Of a stretch of 64,000 bases of DNA, positions 8,167-15,916 are shown piece after piece. Source of the DNA: Blastopirellula marina (GTDB taxonomy: Bacteria; Planctomycetota; Planctomycetia; Pirellulales; Pirellulaceae). Made by a program: the position numbers and the translations under genes. Every line of letters starts with the position of its first letter. Within the stretch, counting starts at the first letter, position 1. Where the stretch lies: the NCBI RefSeq assembly GCF_002967715.1, contig NZ_PUIA01000069.1, positions 310,001 through 374,000 of the forward strand, read 5' to 3'. The notes below the pieces were generated by a model, which did not search any database, was not told the DNA's origin, and saw only the letters and a list, made by a program, of their open reading frames with translations.

Positions 8167-9594
8167 CTAATTGGCTTCCGCGAACCAGTCCGGTGCATTG
8201 GCCGTGGCCTGGTCGTACTTCTCAAGCAAGGCCTTCTTCAACTGGGCAACGATCTGGGGATGATCGGCCGAAACATCTTTGGTCTCGCCGATATCTTCGG
8301 TCAGGTTGTAAAGCTCGAACGCGGTGAACTTCGCGTCTTTGATCTTCGAGTAGTCTCCCTTTTGATAGGCGGCACCAGGTTTGACTTCCCCTTGGTCCCA
8401 CAGGGCGACCAGCTTCCAGTCCCCGTCACGCACGGCGACCTTGGCATTGTCGTAGGCTCGATAGTAGTGCCAGAACAGCGGCTTGGCGCGCTGGATCGGC
8501 TGGCCACGGAAGAGCCCGACCAGGCTGGTGCCGTCGAGCTGCGCATCGGCCGGAATCTCGACGCCAGCCATTTCGCAGAACGTGGGAAGGATATCGAGCG
8601 AACAGACCGGCACGTCCGACTCGATCCCGGCGTCGAGCTTCCCGGGGAAGCGAGCAATGCCGGGCACACGAATTCCACCATCGTAGATGTGCAGCTTCAT
8701 CCCTCGCAGCGGGCCAGGCGAACCGTGCGAACGCCAGGCATTGGGATAGCGATCGAGCGTTTCCGGCCCGTTGTCGCTGGTGAATAGCACAAGCGTGTTG
8801 TCGGCCAGGCCCAGCTTGTCGAGCGTCTGCATCAAGCTGCCGACAGCCCGGTCCATGTTGGTCACGTTGGCGTAGTACAACGCCTGGCCGCGTTTGTCGG
8901 CGTCGGGATAGGTGTTCACCAGGTCGTCCGGCGAAGCGATCGGCTCGTGCGGTTCGTGAAAGGTGACCAGGGCGAAGAAAGGCTTGCCGTCGTCGTTGAT
9001 GTCTTCGAGCCAGTGGCTGGCCTCAGCGGCCACTACCTGGCAGGAGAAACCGGTCGTGGGGCCAACCTCTTTGCCGTTACGGACGAAGTTCTTGGGGTTC
9101 TCGTGCGAAGGGGCCGCGTTGTTCTGCGTGGCGAACCAATAGTCGAAACCAAGATCCCCCGGCTGCGGCTGCTTGGGGGAATTGAACATGCCGTTGCAGT
9201 GCCACTTGCCAAAGAGCCCCGTCTGGTAGCCGGCCGATTTAAGCAGCTTCGCGACGGTGTGCTCGCTGGCTTTCACATGCATGGGGGAACCACCGGGGAT
9301 CCAATCGTAGATTCCTACCTGCGTCGGCGTTTGCCCCGTGACCAGGCCAGCACGCGATGGCGAACAGACCGGCGCGGCGCTGTAGCACGACGTAAAGCGA
9401 ACCCCTTGCGAGGCCAGCTTGTTGAGGTTGGGCGTTTTGATCGAGGGGTGGCCGTAGCACTGCAAGTCGCCGTAGCCGAGGTCGTCGCACTGGATGACCA
9501 GGAAGTTAGGCAGTTCTTGAGCGGAAGTCACCTGCGAGCCAATCGCGAGCAGAAGCAGCGCGATGAAAAGGGAAAGTCGCTTCATGGGAGGCAT
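8167..9594 (-). CDS. Secreted sulfatase (arylsulfatase A family)
   Basis: A 475-residue enzyme with a signal peptide (RLSLFIALLLLAIGSQVTSA). Sulfatases hydrolyse sulfate esters, here probably from algal polysaccharides in the periplasm. Key residues are visible: the metal-binding Asp pair at 37-38 (IQCDDLGYGD), the formylglycine Cys at residue 77 within CSPSRAGLVTG, and later FTSDNGPE and GIRVPGIARFPG. A matching anaerobic or FGE-type maturation enzyme is not in the window. I used the ATG at 9594; the ATG at 9585 is equally possible. It lies 74 bases after a TPR-protein gene on the same strand. Confidence 0.95.
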   Translation of the reverse strand: MPPMKRLSLFIALLLLAIGSQVTSAQELPNFLVIQCDDLGYGDLQCYGHPSIKTPNLNKLASQGVRFTSCYSAAPVCSPSRAGLVTGQTPTQVGIYDWIPGGSPMHVKASEHTVAKLLKSAGYQTGLFGKWHCNGMFNSPKQPQPGDLGFDYWFATQNNAAPSHENPKNFVRNGKEVGPTTGFSCQVVAAEASHWLEDINDDGKPFFALVTFHEPHEPIASPDDLVNTYPDADKRGQALYYANVTNMDRAVGSLMQTLDKLGLADNTLVLFTSDNGPETLDRYPNAWRSHGSPGPLRGMKLHIYDGGIRVPGIARFPGKLDAGIESDVPVCSLDILPTFCEMAGVEIPADAQLDGTSLVGLFRGQPIQRAKPLFWHYYRAYDNAKVAVRDGDWKLVALWDQGEVKPGAAYQKGDYSKIKDAKFTAFELYNLTEDIGETKDVSADHPQIVAQLKKALLEKYDQATANAPDWFAEAN

Positions 9595-9668
9595 CTTTTC
9601 GGGGTGGGAGTTGGATGAGCGTGAGCCGTGGGGACGCGTCCCAGGATAACGCACCCAGGCGTGCGATG

Positions 9669-10481
9669 CTACTTTTCGCCGTCGGCCTGCTGCTTTTGAC
9701 GCCGGAGAATATCGCGATGGGCGATACCGGCGGTCTCCCACATGTAGGTGCTGATCCGCGAAGGACCGGCTTCCAACAGCTTGGGATCGGCGGCCATCTT
9801 CAGGTACTTGGCCGCCAGGTCGTCCTTTCCTTCGGCGACGTAATACAGCCCGACATAAAGCAGAGTGTAGAAGCGATAGCCAGCGGCGGCTTCGCCGGTG
9901 AGCTTGGTGGCTTCCATCTGCTCGAGCAGTTTCTCTGGGGTCACGTTGCCGCGATAGAGTTCCAGTACTTCTTGCAGGCCGGGTCGCGAGTCGCGTTCGA
10001 TGTTGATCAGCGTCTCGCGGGCCTTCGCGAGGCTATCGGACTTGGCCAGGCACAAGTAGCGCCAGACCGAGTTCTCGACGTCTTGATCGTGGTAGTTCTG
10101 ATAGTCGAGAAACTGCTTCGCTCCGTCGGCATAGTCGCCGGCGTAATAGCACGAGATGCCGCGTTCCCACAGGCTATCGCTACGGGCTGGCTGCAGTTTG
10201 ATCAGTTGATCGAAGTCGTCGACCGACTGGCGGAAGTTCTCGGCAAAAAAGTTTTCAGTTGCACGGTAGTAATACAGATTCGGAATGGCCGGCTTGAGCT
10301 TGATCATCTCGTCCAGCAGAGTGATCGCCTGCTGGTGATCGTCTTTGTCGAGGGCCCCGCGAAGCTGCACGTTCAGCTTGTCGAACGCGTCGTCTTGGGC
10401 AAGCCCGAGAGCCGGGCGGAGAAGCACCAGGCTAAGGACTATCAAACAGCGGAACCTGGTCACTGAACTGGCGATGAACAT
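9669..10481 (-). CDS. Secreted TPR-repeat protein
   Basis: A 270-residue protein with an N-terminal hydrophobic signal (CLIVLSLVLLRPALGLAQ). It contains several tetratricopeptide-like helices: LDKDDHQQAITLLDEMIKL, then FRQSVDDFDQLIKLQP followed by a unit around YYAGDYADGAKQF. An NlpI-like arrangement is suggested, that is, a periplasmic scaffold. It overlaps by 50 bases the end of the upstream gene (10432-10860), so translational coupling is likely, and it precedes the sulfatase gene. Nothing shows which partner it binds. Confidence 0.8.
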   Translation of the reverse strand: MFIASSVTRFRCLIVLSLVLLRPALGLAQDDAFDKLNVQLRGALDKDDHQQAITLLDEMIKLKPAIPNLYYYRATENFFAENFRQSVDDFDQLIKLQPARSDSLWERGISCYYAGDYADGAKQFLDYQNYHDQDVENSVWRYLCLAKSDSLAKARETLINIERDSRPGLQEVLELYRGNVTPEKLLEQMEATKLTGEAAAGYRFYTLLYVGLYYVAEGKDDLAAKYLKMAADPKLLEAGPSRISTYMWETAGIAHRDILRRQKQQADGEK

Positions 10482-10860
10482 CTTGAACGATCCGTTGCAG
10501 GGGCTTTCGGCGGATACGTCGCTGGGCTTCTTCCAATAGGCACCAGCGATAGCGGAAGTCGAGCGGTCCGGTGGCTTCCGGTTGCTTACCCAAATATTGA
10601 AACACGTAGGCCTTGATCACGCCAGGATCTTCGTTTCGAGAGCGCGGCAGCGTGGCGACAGGCTTAGATGCTAGCGAAAGCACCTTGAGATGCCAACGGT
10701 CTTGGATGTGATGCACTATCTTATGGTGGTCGCTATGGTCCACCAACAAGAAGTCGGGAAATGCCCATCGCGAACGCTCTTGGTCTGATTTCAACCAGAA
10801 TTCCATTCCCAGCGACGTTCGTCGAACGACCACTGCACAGATCCATTTTCCCTGGGGCAT
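10432..10860 (-). CDS. Nudix-like hypothetical protein
   Basis: A 142-residue protein starting MPQGKWICAVVVRRT. The alternation of strands (ICAVVVRR, EFWLKS, RWAFPDFLLVD) and a late helix rich in Glu and Arg (WCLLEEAQRRIRRK) resembles the Nudix fold, but the catalytic Nudix box GX5EX7REUXEEXGU cannot be found in order. It would then be a non-catalytic or highly diverged relative. The assignment is weak. The 50-base overlap with the TPR gene suggests one transcript: this protein, the TPR protein, the sulfatase. Confidence 0.55.
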   Translation of the reverse strand: MPQGKWICAVVVRRTSLGMEFWLKSDQERSRWAFPDFLLVDHSDHHKIVHHIQDRWHLKVLSLASKPVATLPRSRNEDPGVIKAYVFQYLGKQPEATGPLDFRYRWCLLEEAQRRIRRKPLQRIVQDVHRQFSDQVPLFDSP

Positions 10861-11521
10861 TCGAGGTCGTACTAAGATAAAGCCAATTCATAGCGGACTA
10901 ACGCACATAGCCCAATAGCGGGCCCCTCTGAAATGGTACTATATAGATAGGATTTCGGCAATGATTCAGAAAGCTAAATAGGATTTTTCTGGAAATTGCC
11001 ACCTAGGCGAGGGAGCACCTGTCCTGCTAGTTGGTGCTCCTGACGGCTTTCCATCCACGCCCCTAAATGTCCGGCATCTGCGGTTTAATTCGTTGGTTTT
11101 CTGTAAACCGACTTGATTGACAAGCGACCAACGGCCGGAACGGCTGATAGGGGCTTTCACCTGGCGTCTGAGCTGGGCAGACTAAGAGTAGCTTACCCCA
11201 AAACCCATCGCACCCCTATATTCAACTATTTATAGGCCCTGCACGAACAACAATTGACCACTTTGCGTCGCTTCAACGCGTATAGATTGCTCGATCAGTC
11301 AAAATGAGAAGGGGGTCAGGACACCCCAAACCTGGTTCTAAGAGCCCGGAATCAGGCGAAAATGATCTCAGATTGACCGTAGGATCTCATATTAAGACAG
11401 CGTGTCGGCCATGCGATCTGATTTCTTGAGCCAAATCGAACAAATTTTTCCAATCGAAAAGCATTGAGACAGAATAACTTACGAGAAACTCAAGGTCATC
11501 CCAGACAGTTTTTTCAACTTC

Positions 11522-11537
11522 TGGCCCTTGAGTTGCG
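11522..11537 (+). promoter_or_regulatory. Putative sigma-54 (-24/-12) promoter of csrA1
   Basis: TGGCCCTTGAGTTGCG has GG and GC separated by exactly 10 bases. Against TGGCAC-N5-TTGCW it matches 9 of 11 informative positions. Transcription would start near 11548, giving a leader of about 100 bases before csrA at 11650. This is a pattern match only. Confidence 0.45.
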
Positions 11538-11563
11538 TTAGTTGGACAGCACGGCGAGGGTGT

Positions 11564-11582
11564 TCGACACGCAGGGTGTCGA
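11564..11582 (+). promoter_or_regulatory. Leader hairpin upstream of csrA1
   Basis: TCGACAC and GTGTCGA form a perfect 7-base stem with the 5-base loop GCAGG. It sits in the predicted leader, 67 bases before the csrA start. CsrA binds GGA in hairpin loops; this loop ends in AGG rather than GGA, so direct binding here is uncertain. The ribosome-binding site further down (GGAGGAG, 11636-11642) does contain GGA. Confidence 0.4.
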
Positions 11583-11649
11583 GACCTCACCAAGGGCACA
11601 GTACCCGGTCAAGACGATCCAGTTTCATTAGCCACGGAGGAGTGAGGTC

Positions 11650-11877
11650 ATGTTAGTTCTGAGTCGAAAAGTTGGCGATTCCATCAAGATTGGCGACAAC
11701 ATCGAAATCGTCGTGAATCGCATTTCTGGCAATCGAGTCACCATTGGTGTTGATGCTCCGAAGGATGTCCGTATCCTGCGTGGTGAAGTCGAACTGGAAC
11801 TCGACGAAGACGCTGTCCTGGCCCTGACTGGCCTGATGAACGCGAATCAATCCAGCTATAGCCACTCTGCCAGCTAA
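11650..11877 (+). CDS. csrA: Carbon storage regulator CsrA (paralogue 1)
   Basis: A 75-residue protein, the normal size. CsrA is a dimeric RNA-binding protein that represses or stabilises mRNAs by covering GGA motifs at ribosome-binding sites; in bacteria with flagella it also acts with FliW. The sequence has the family start MLVLSRKVGDSIKIGDNI, the GVDAPKDVRILRGE core and the RNA-contacting Leu4 and Arg44. Its own Shine-Dalgarno is GGAGGAG at 11636-11642, 7 bases before ATG 11650, so autoregulation by binding the GGA is plausible. No flagellar genes or fliW are nearby. A second, longer csrA lies at 15385. Confidence 0.97.
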   Translation: MLVLSRKVGDSIKIGDNIEIVVNRISGNRVTIGVDAPKDVRILRGEVELELDEDAVLALTGLMNANQSSYSHSAS

Positions 11878-11886
11878 AGCCTTTGC

Positions 11887-11935
11887 CCCAACGCCGTTGG
11901 TTATGACAACCATGAAACTTGATCGCGGCGTTGGG
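11887..11935. terminator. Hairpin between csrA1 and convergent aminotransferase gene
   Basis: CCCAACGCCG and CGGCGTTGGG form a perfect 10-base stem around a 29-base loop, 10 bases after the csrA1 stop and just before the end of the convergent gene. It lacks a run of T, so if it is a terminator it is of the weak or bidirectional kind. Confidence 0.5.
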
Positions 11936-11937
11936 AG

Positions 11938-13203
11938 TCAGATGCTCTCGCTGTCAGGGCTAGTCCCGCTTCGGATCGCGGCATCCAGTTCTCGCGAGAT
12001 CCACTGGGCAATCCAATCGATTGCCACTGGCGCTTGCAGCAGGATGGGATGGTGAAGAATCAACGTTCGGGACGAGGCACACTCAGCCGATTGCAGGGTT
12101 CCCACTTTACGAGCCTGACTACTTGGGCGTTTCGTAAAACCACGAAACCCACTTGCCAGTGGCACTCCCGCTGCTTCTGCTTTGGTCACCAGCAAGCTGG
12201 CAACTTGCTCTGAACTGGCCAGCCAGGCGTGCTTGTAGAATGCTGGCTCACCATCTGGGTGTAACTCAATGGGCTGCAATTGGTCTTCGCTTGCTGCGAG
12301 AAGTTCCCGCAGTCTTTGCACGTTATGAAATCTCGCCTCATTCTGCGCGACGAGTCGTTTTAGTTGCGGTAGCAGCACGGCCGCTTGCAGTTCGCTCAAC
12401 GGAAACGCGTGATTTCCCCGTTCGCAGAAGATCTTGGCCCGCTGTAGCACTTCGGCCCGTTGGGTCAGAATCGCTCCGCCTCTTCCGGCCGTCAGCAGCT
12501 TGCTTCCCCCGAAGCTGAGCACACCTACGTCGCCAAAGGTCCCCAAGCGATTGCCGTTGAGCTTGCCACCGGGGGCCTGACAGGCATCTTCCACGATGGC
12601 AATCCCGCGGCGATCGGCCATTTCACGGATTACAGGCATGTCGGCGATGCCTCCATGCAGGTGCGAAACGATCACGGCCGAAGTCTTCTTGCTGATGGCC
12701 GCTTCAATCGTCTCGGCATCCAAGCACCAGGTACGTGGGTTGATATCGACCAACACCGGAAACAGCCCGCTGTCTTGAATGGCGCGGAAGTTCCCAGGGA
12801 AATCGTACGCCGCCAGAATCACTTCAGATCCTTCCGGTAAGTTCAAACCACGTAGAGCGATCTGTACGGCGATGGTGCCCGAGGCACACGACAGCGATGC
12901 TGGCACCTCGTGGAACACGGCCAGTTCAGCTTCGAGCTGCTCGACATGGGGACCATGATAGCGGCCCCAACTGCCGTCCTGGTAAGCGCGGAGCAGGGCC
13001 TCTCGAACGGCCGGGTCATCGGGCAGGGGCCACTCGCTCCAACGGGGATCAAACGGAGGAAGATCGTTGCGATCGCTGATCGTAAAACTCCTTGGCAGCA
13101 ACCAACAATTTCTTGCTGATCTCACATTGACGTACTTTTCTGGATCTTTGTATTGTCTTCCGGCCTCTTGCCATGTCCAGCGTAGGACGTGACTTCCAGG
13201 CAT
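11938..13203 (-). CDS. DegT/DnrJ/EryC1/StrS-family PLP aminotransferase
   Basis: This fold I PLP enzyme family transaminates keto-sugars (or acts as a sugar dehydratase) in surface-polysaccharide pathways. Visible features are SGTIAVQIALRGL (phosphate-binding region), VEDACQAPGG (the Asp that pairs with the pyridine nitrogen) and SFGGSKLLTAGRGG with the Schiff-base Lys, then ELQAAVLLPQL. The start is uncertain. ATG 13203 gives 421 residues, but the first 40 do not look like protein. A perfect AAGGAG (13088-13093) stands 7 bases before an ATC codon at 13080 in this frame, giving a 380-residue protein MSDRNDLPPF..., the normal length. No other sugar genes are near. Confidence 0.88.
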   Translation of the reverse strand: MPGSHVLRWTWQEAGRQYKDPEKYVNVRSARNCWLLPRSFTISDRNDLPPFDPRWSEWPLPDDPAVREALLRAYQDGSWGRYHGPHVEQLEAELAVFHEVPASLSCASGTIAVQIALRGLNLPEGSEVILAAYDFPGNFRAIQDSGLFPVLVDINPRTWCLDAETIEAAISKKTSAVIVSHLHGGIADMPVIREMADRRGIAIVEDACQAPGGKLNGNRLGTFGDVGVLSFGGSKLLTAGRGGAILTQRAEVLQRAKIFCERGNHAFPLSELQAAVLLPQLKRLVAQNEARFHNVQRLRELLAASEDQLQPIELHPDGEPAFYKHAWLASSEQVASLLVTKAEAAGVPLASGFRGFTKRPSSQARKVGTLQSAECASSRTLILHHPILLQAPVAIDWIAQWISRELDAAIRSGTSPDSESI

Positions 13204-13248
13204 TTGTGCCCCTGGAGTTCCTAAATACACGATTCGAGATCGCGTACC

Positions 13249-15354
13249 ATGATCCATCCTCAACACTGGTTCATGCCTGCCATCATTGGGCGAGGTTCGC
13301 GCTGGGAAACCAGGTGGATCGTCGTATTGCTATTGGGAATCTCGATTACCTCGGGCTGTGCAACGCAAAAGTGGGCCAGTGTTCGGAAATCGCCGAGCAA
13401 TCCGCTGGAAGGTCCGCTGCAGTTGATGTCGCACACAGGCCCCAAAGTCACCGACCGAACCCGGCAATCGCTACGTGTGCTGGGGCTGGAAAGGTACGCC
13501 GACGGGAGCTACGAAAAAGGGCTGGCCGAACTAGCCGAGATCATCGAGCGCGAACCGACGCCTGAAAACCTTTATACGTTTGCCGAACTCTCGTACATTG
13601 CGGCCACACGGGCCGATGCGATGGGCAAGGACGCGACCGCCTTGGAACTGTACGCCGGCAGCGTGTCGCACGCCTATTACTTTCTGTTCGAATGCAAAGA
13701 AGGGGTCGCGGCCGACGGCTACGACCCACGCTTCCGTCAGGCCTGCGACATTTACAATAAGTCGCTGGAAGGATCGTTGCGGCTGGTCAAAGCTCAAGGC
13801 CGCTTGAAGCAGGGAGAAACGTATCGGATCAAGACTCCGAATCATGTCTTCCATGTGTCGCTCGATACCGTCGGCCGATGGAAGGACACCCAGTTTCAAG
13901 ACTTCAAGTTCACTTCCGACTACCAAGTTGAAGGGCTCAAGAACCAACATCGCCAGTATGGTCTAGGCGTGCCGCTGATTGCGGAATGCAAAGACAACCC
14001 GCCGAAAGCCCCAGGGTCTGAATACTTCCCGCCGAACCTGACGTTCGCGCTGACGGCGTTCTTAAAAGTGGAACACACGCCGCAAATCGATCCCGAGACG
14101 AACAAGAAAATTCACTACTGCAAGATCTTGCTATACGATCCGCTCGAACAGCCTGAGCTCGAAATCCACGGCCGCGAGATTCCGCTGGAAGCCGACATCA
14201 GCACGCCACTGGCTTACCTCTTGGATGCAGGCAAGGTATCGCAAACTTACCTGGCAACGTTAGGCATGTTGACGCCTGGCGAGCAGCAGGAACAACGCGG
14301 CATCTACATGCTCGAGCCGTACGATCCGAAGAAAATCCCGGTGGTGATGGTGCATGGCTTGTGGTCCAGCCCCATGACCTGGCTCGAAATGTTCAACGAC
14401 CTGCGTGCTCAGCCCGAGATTCGCAAAGATTACCAGTTCTGGTTCTATCTCTACCCGACAGGGCAACCATTCTGGATCTCAGCCACTCAGTTCCGATCCG
14501 ACCTGGACGCCATGCGAGCAGACCTCGACCCGCAGCATGCGGCGATAGCACTCGATCAGATGGTGCTTGTCGGTCACAGCATGGGAGGGCTCGTCTCGCG
14601 CATGCAGACGATCGAAAGCCAGAACGACTTCTGGAACCTGGTTTCCGATCAACCACCGAGCCTGCTCAAAGGCAGCCCAGAAGACACCGAGGCGCTTAAG
14701 AGCGTGCTGTTCTTTGAACCCAGCACCTCGGTCCGCCGAGTGATTACCATGGGTACGCCGCACCGCGGAAGTGACTTTGCCAACTCGACCACACGCTGGC
14801 TGGGCAAGAACTTGATTGCACTTCCGAGCTTTGTCACGGGCAGCAGCAATCGGTTGATCGCCGAGAACCCTGGCTTCTTCCGCAATCGAGACCTGCTAGA
14901 AATCAGCACCAGCGTCGACTCGCTGGCCCCGGATTCGCCGGTATTGCCAGAGATTCTGGACGCCCCGAAAGCACCATGGGTCAAATACCATACGGTGATC
15001 GGCGTGGTCGATCAGGATACCTGGCTGGGGTATTTCTCAGGACGCAGCGATGGTGTCGTGAAGTACGAGAGTGCCCACTTGGACGAGGCCTTATCCGAGA
15101 AGATCGTTACTGCGGATCACAACACGGTCCATCGCAATCCAGAAAGCGTGATCGAAGTTCGACGGATCTTGCGAGAACATGTCGACCAGTTGAAAGCGGA
15201 ATACTTCAGTTCGCTTCAGCAGCCGGCGATCGAACCCATCATGCACGATCCGGTGATGCCGGCAAATCACCTGGCCCCAGTTGAAAGAGTTGCCCCTGAG
15301 CAGCCCAATCCGCTACGGACCAGCATCTATACGACTCCCCCGTCGCCCAATTAA
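13249..15354 (+). CDS. Large lipoprotein with alpha/beta-hydrolase (lipase) domain
   Basis: A 701-residue protein. A signal segment (WIVVLLLGISITSGC) ends in a lipobox with Cys about residue 36, so it is probably membrane anchored. Residues 80-330 form an uncharacterised helical and beta region that starts with TPR-like turns (YEKGLAELAEIIEREP). From about 364 there is an esterase/lipase domain: VVMVHGLWSSP (oxyanion region), the nucleophile motif GHSMGG near residue 446, MGTPHRGS, and a late DHNTVHR offering the catalytic His. The substrate is unknown; phospholipid or ester cleavage is inferred. Start ATG 13249 is divergent from the aminotransferase gene; an ATG at 13273 is an alternative. 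Confidence 0.85.
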   Translation: MIHPQHWFMPAIIGRGSRWETRWIVVLLLGISITSGCATQKWASVRKSPSNPLEGPLQLMSHTGPKVTDRTRQSLRVLGLERYADGSYEKGLAELAEIIEREPTPENLYTFAELSYIAATRADAMGKDATALELYAGSVSHAYYFLFECKEGVAADGYDPRFRQACDIYNKSLEGSLRLVKAQGRLKQGETYRIKTPNHVFHVSLDTVGRWKDTQFQDFKFTSDYQVEGLKNQHRQYGLGVPLIAECKDNPPKAPGSEYFPPNLTFALTAFLKVEHTPQIDPETNKKIHYCKILLYDPLEQPELEIHGREIPLEADISTPLAYLLDAGKVSQTYLATLGMLTPGEQQEQRGIYMLEPYDPKKIPVVMVHGLWSSPMTWLEMFNDLRAQPEIRKDYQFWFYLYPTGQPFWISATQFRSDLDAMRADLDPQHAAIALDQMVLVGHSMGGLVSRMQTIESQNDFWNLVSDQPPSLLKGSPEDTEALKSVLFFEPSTSVRRVITMGTPHRGSDFANSTTRWLGKNLIALPSFVTGSSNRLIAENPGFFRNRDLLEISTSVDSLAPDSPVLPEILDAPKAPWVKYHTVIGVVDQDTWLGYFSGRSDGVVKYESAHLDEALSEKIVTADHNTVHRNPESVIEVRRILREHVDQLKAEYFSSLQQPAIEPIMHDPVMPANHLAPVERVAPEQPNPLRTSIYTTPPSPN

Positions 15355-15384
15355 GCGTCTTCCAGGGGAGTCGTCTGCGTCCGC

Positions 15385-15756
15385 TTAACCTACCGAGTTA
15401 GCAGCGCGGGCAGCGAGAAAGTCACGCATGCTGGCGGCTCGCGGCGAATCGTTTCGCTTGACGTCGGTCGACTCTTGCTTCACGCGGAAGGAGAGGACGC
15501 GGTAGTCTTCCTGAGCCTGGCTACCAGCGGTCGCTGTTTCGATCTGATCGATCCGCGACACGGTTGACTGAGGCTCGACTTCGTCGGCAGCAGGAGCAGC
15601 TTCCTCTTCAGGTTCCAATTCGGCACGAACGATCTTCACGTCGTTGGGGGCTTCGATCCCAATACGAACCGTGTTTCCCTTCACCTTCAAGATGGTGATG
15701 GTGACGCCTTCGCCGATTTGGATTTGCTGCTGCTGCTTGCGAGTCAGAACTAACAT
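15385..15756 (-). CDS. csrA: CsrA paralogue 2 with long acidic C-terminal extension
   Basis: A 123-residue protein starting at ATG 15756 (MLVLTRKQQQQIQIGEGVTI); the frame is open upstream but that part is not coding-like. Residues 1-48 are a full CsrA domain with GIEAPNDVKIVR, including Leu4 and Arg44. Four Gln occupy positions 8-11, where paralogue 1 has VGDS. The next 75 residues are an extra tail, first acidic (ELEPEEEAAPAADEVEPQ) then charged, with a short helical end (RDFLAARAANSVG). The tail may alter dimerisation or bind a partner. It is monocistronic, with a putative sigma-54 promoter upstream and the lipase gene convergent 30 bases away. Confidence 0.93.
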   Translation of the reverse strand: MLVLTRKQQQQIQIGEGVTITILKVKGNTVRIGIEAPNDVKIVRAELEPEEEAAPAADEVEPQSTVSRIDQIETATAGSQAQEDYRVLSFRVKQESTDVKRNDSPRAASMRDFLAARAANSVG

Positions 15757-15821
15757 GGGTTTACACTCCGTTGCAAAAAGGGGGAAATCCTTAAGTGGTT
15801 GTTTTGGTATCTCTGAGCAAT

Positions 15822-15837
15822 TGCACAGACCGTGCCA
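15822..15837 (-). promoter_or_regulatory. Putative sigma-54 (-24/-12) promoter of csrA2
   Basis: On the minus strand the sequence TGGCACGGTCTGTGCA has GG and GC 10 bases apart. TGGCACG is a perfect -24 half; the -12 half GTGCA differs from TTGCA at one base. The start of transcription would be about 15812, some 55 bases before the csrA2 ATG. Confidence 0.55.
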
Positions 15838-15843
15838 AACTAT

Positions 15844-15865
15844 GACCAAAAGACGCGATTTGGTC
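15844..15865. promoter_or_regulatory. Inverted repeat just upstream of csrA2 promoter
   Basis: GACCAAA and TTTGGTC form a perfect 7-base inverted repeat with an 8-base spacer, starting 7 bases upstream of the -24 element. It could be an operator for a dimeric regulator; none is identified. Confidence 0.35.
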
Positions 15866-15916
15866 TTAAATGGTTCATTTCATTGGCTTTAGTGTAAATC
15901 TGTCCATTTGCCGAGC

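Larger units (their letters stand above)
10861..11649. other. Long intergenic region upstream of csrA1
   Basis: Nearly 790 bases without a convincing gene. Short open frames here (64 and 70 codons, minus strand) have no domain or ribosome-binding site. GATCTCA occurs twice, at about 11363 and 11385, and the 3' end carries a putative sigma-54 promoter (11522-11537), a hairpin (11564-11582) and the csrA ribosome-binding site. A small RNA or distal enhancer sites are possible but not demonstrable. Confidence 0.5.

Noticed and set aside
11387-11599. Open frame of 70 codons on the minus strand upstream of csrA1
   Set aside because: It covers the putative promoter and hairpin and has no coding character.
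13249-15354. Idea that csrA1, the aminotransferase, lipase and csrA2 form one operon
   Set aside because: Directions alternate (plus, minus, plus, minus), so no common transcript is possible.
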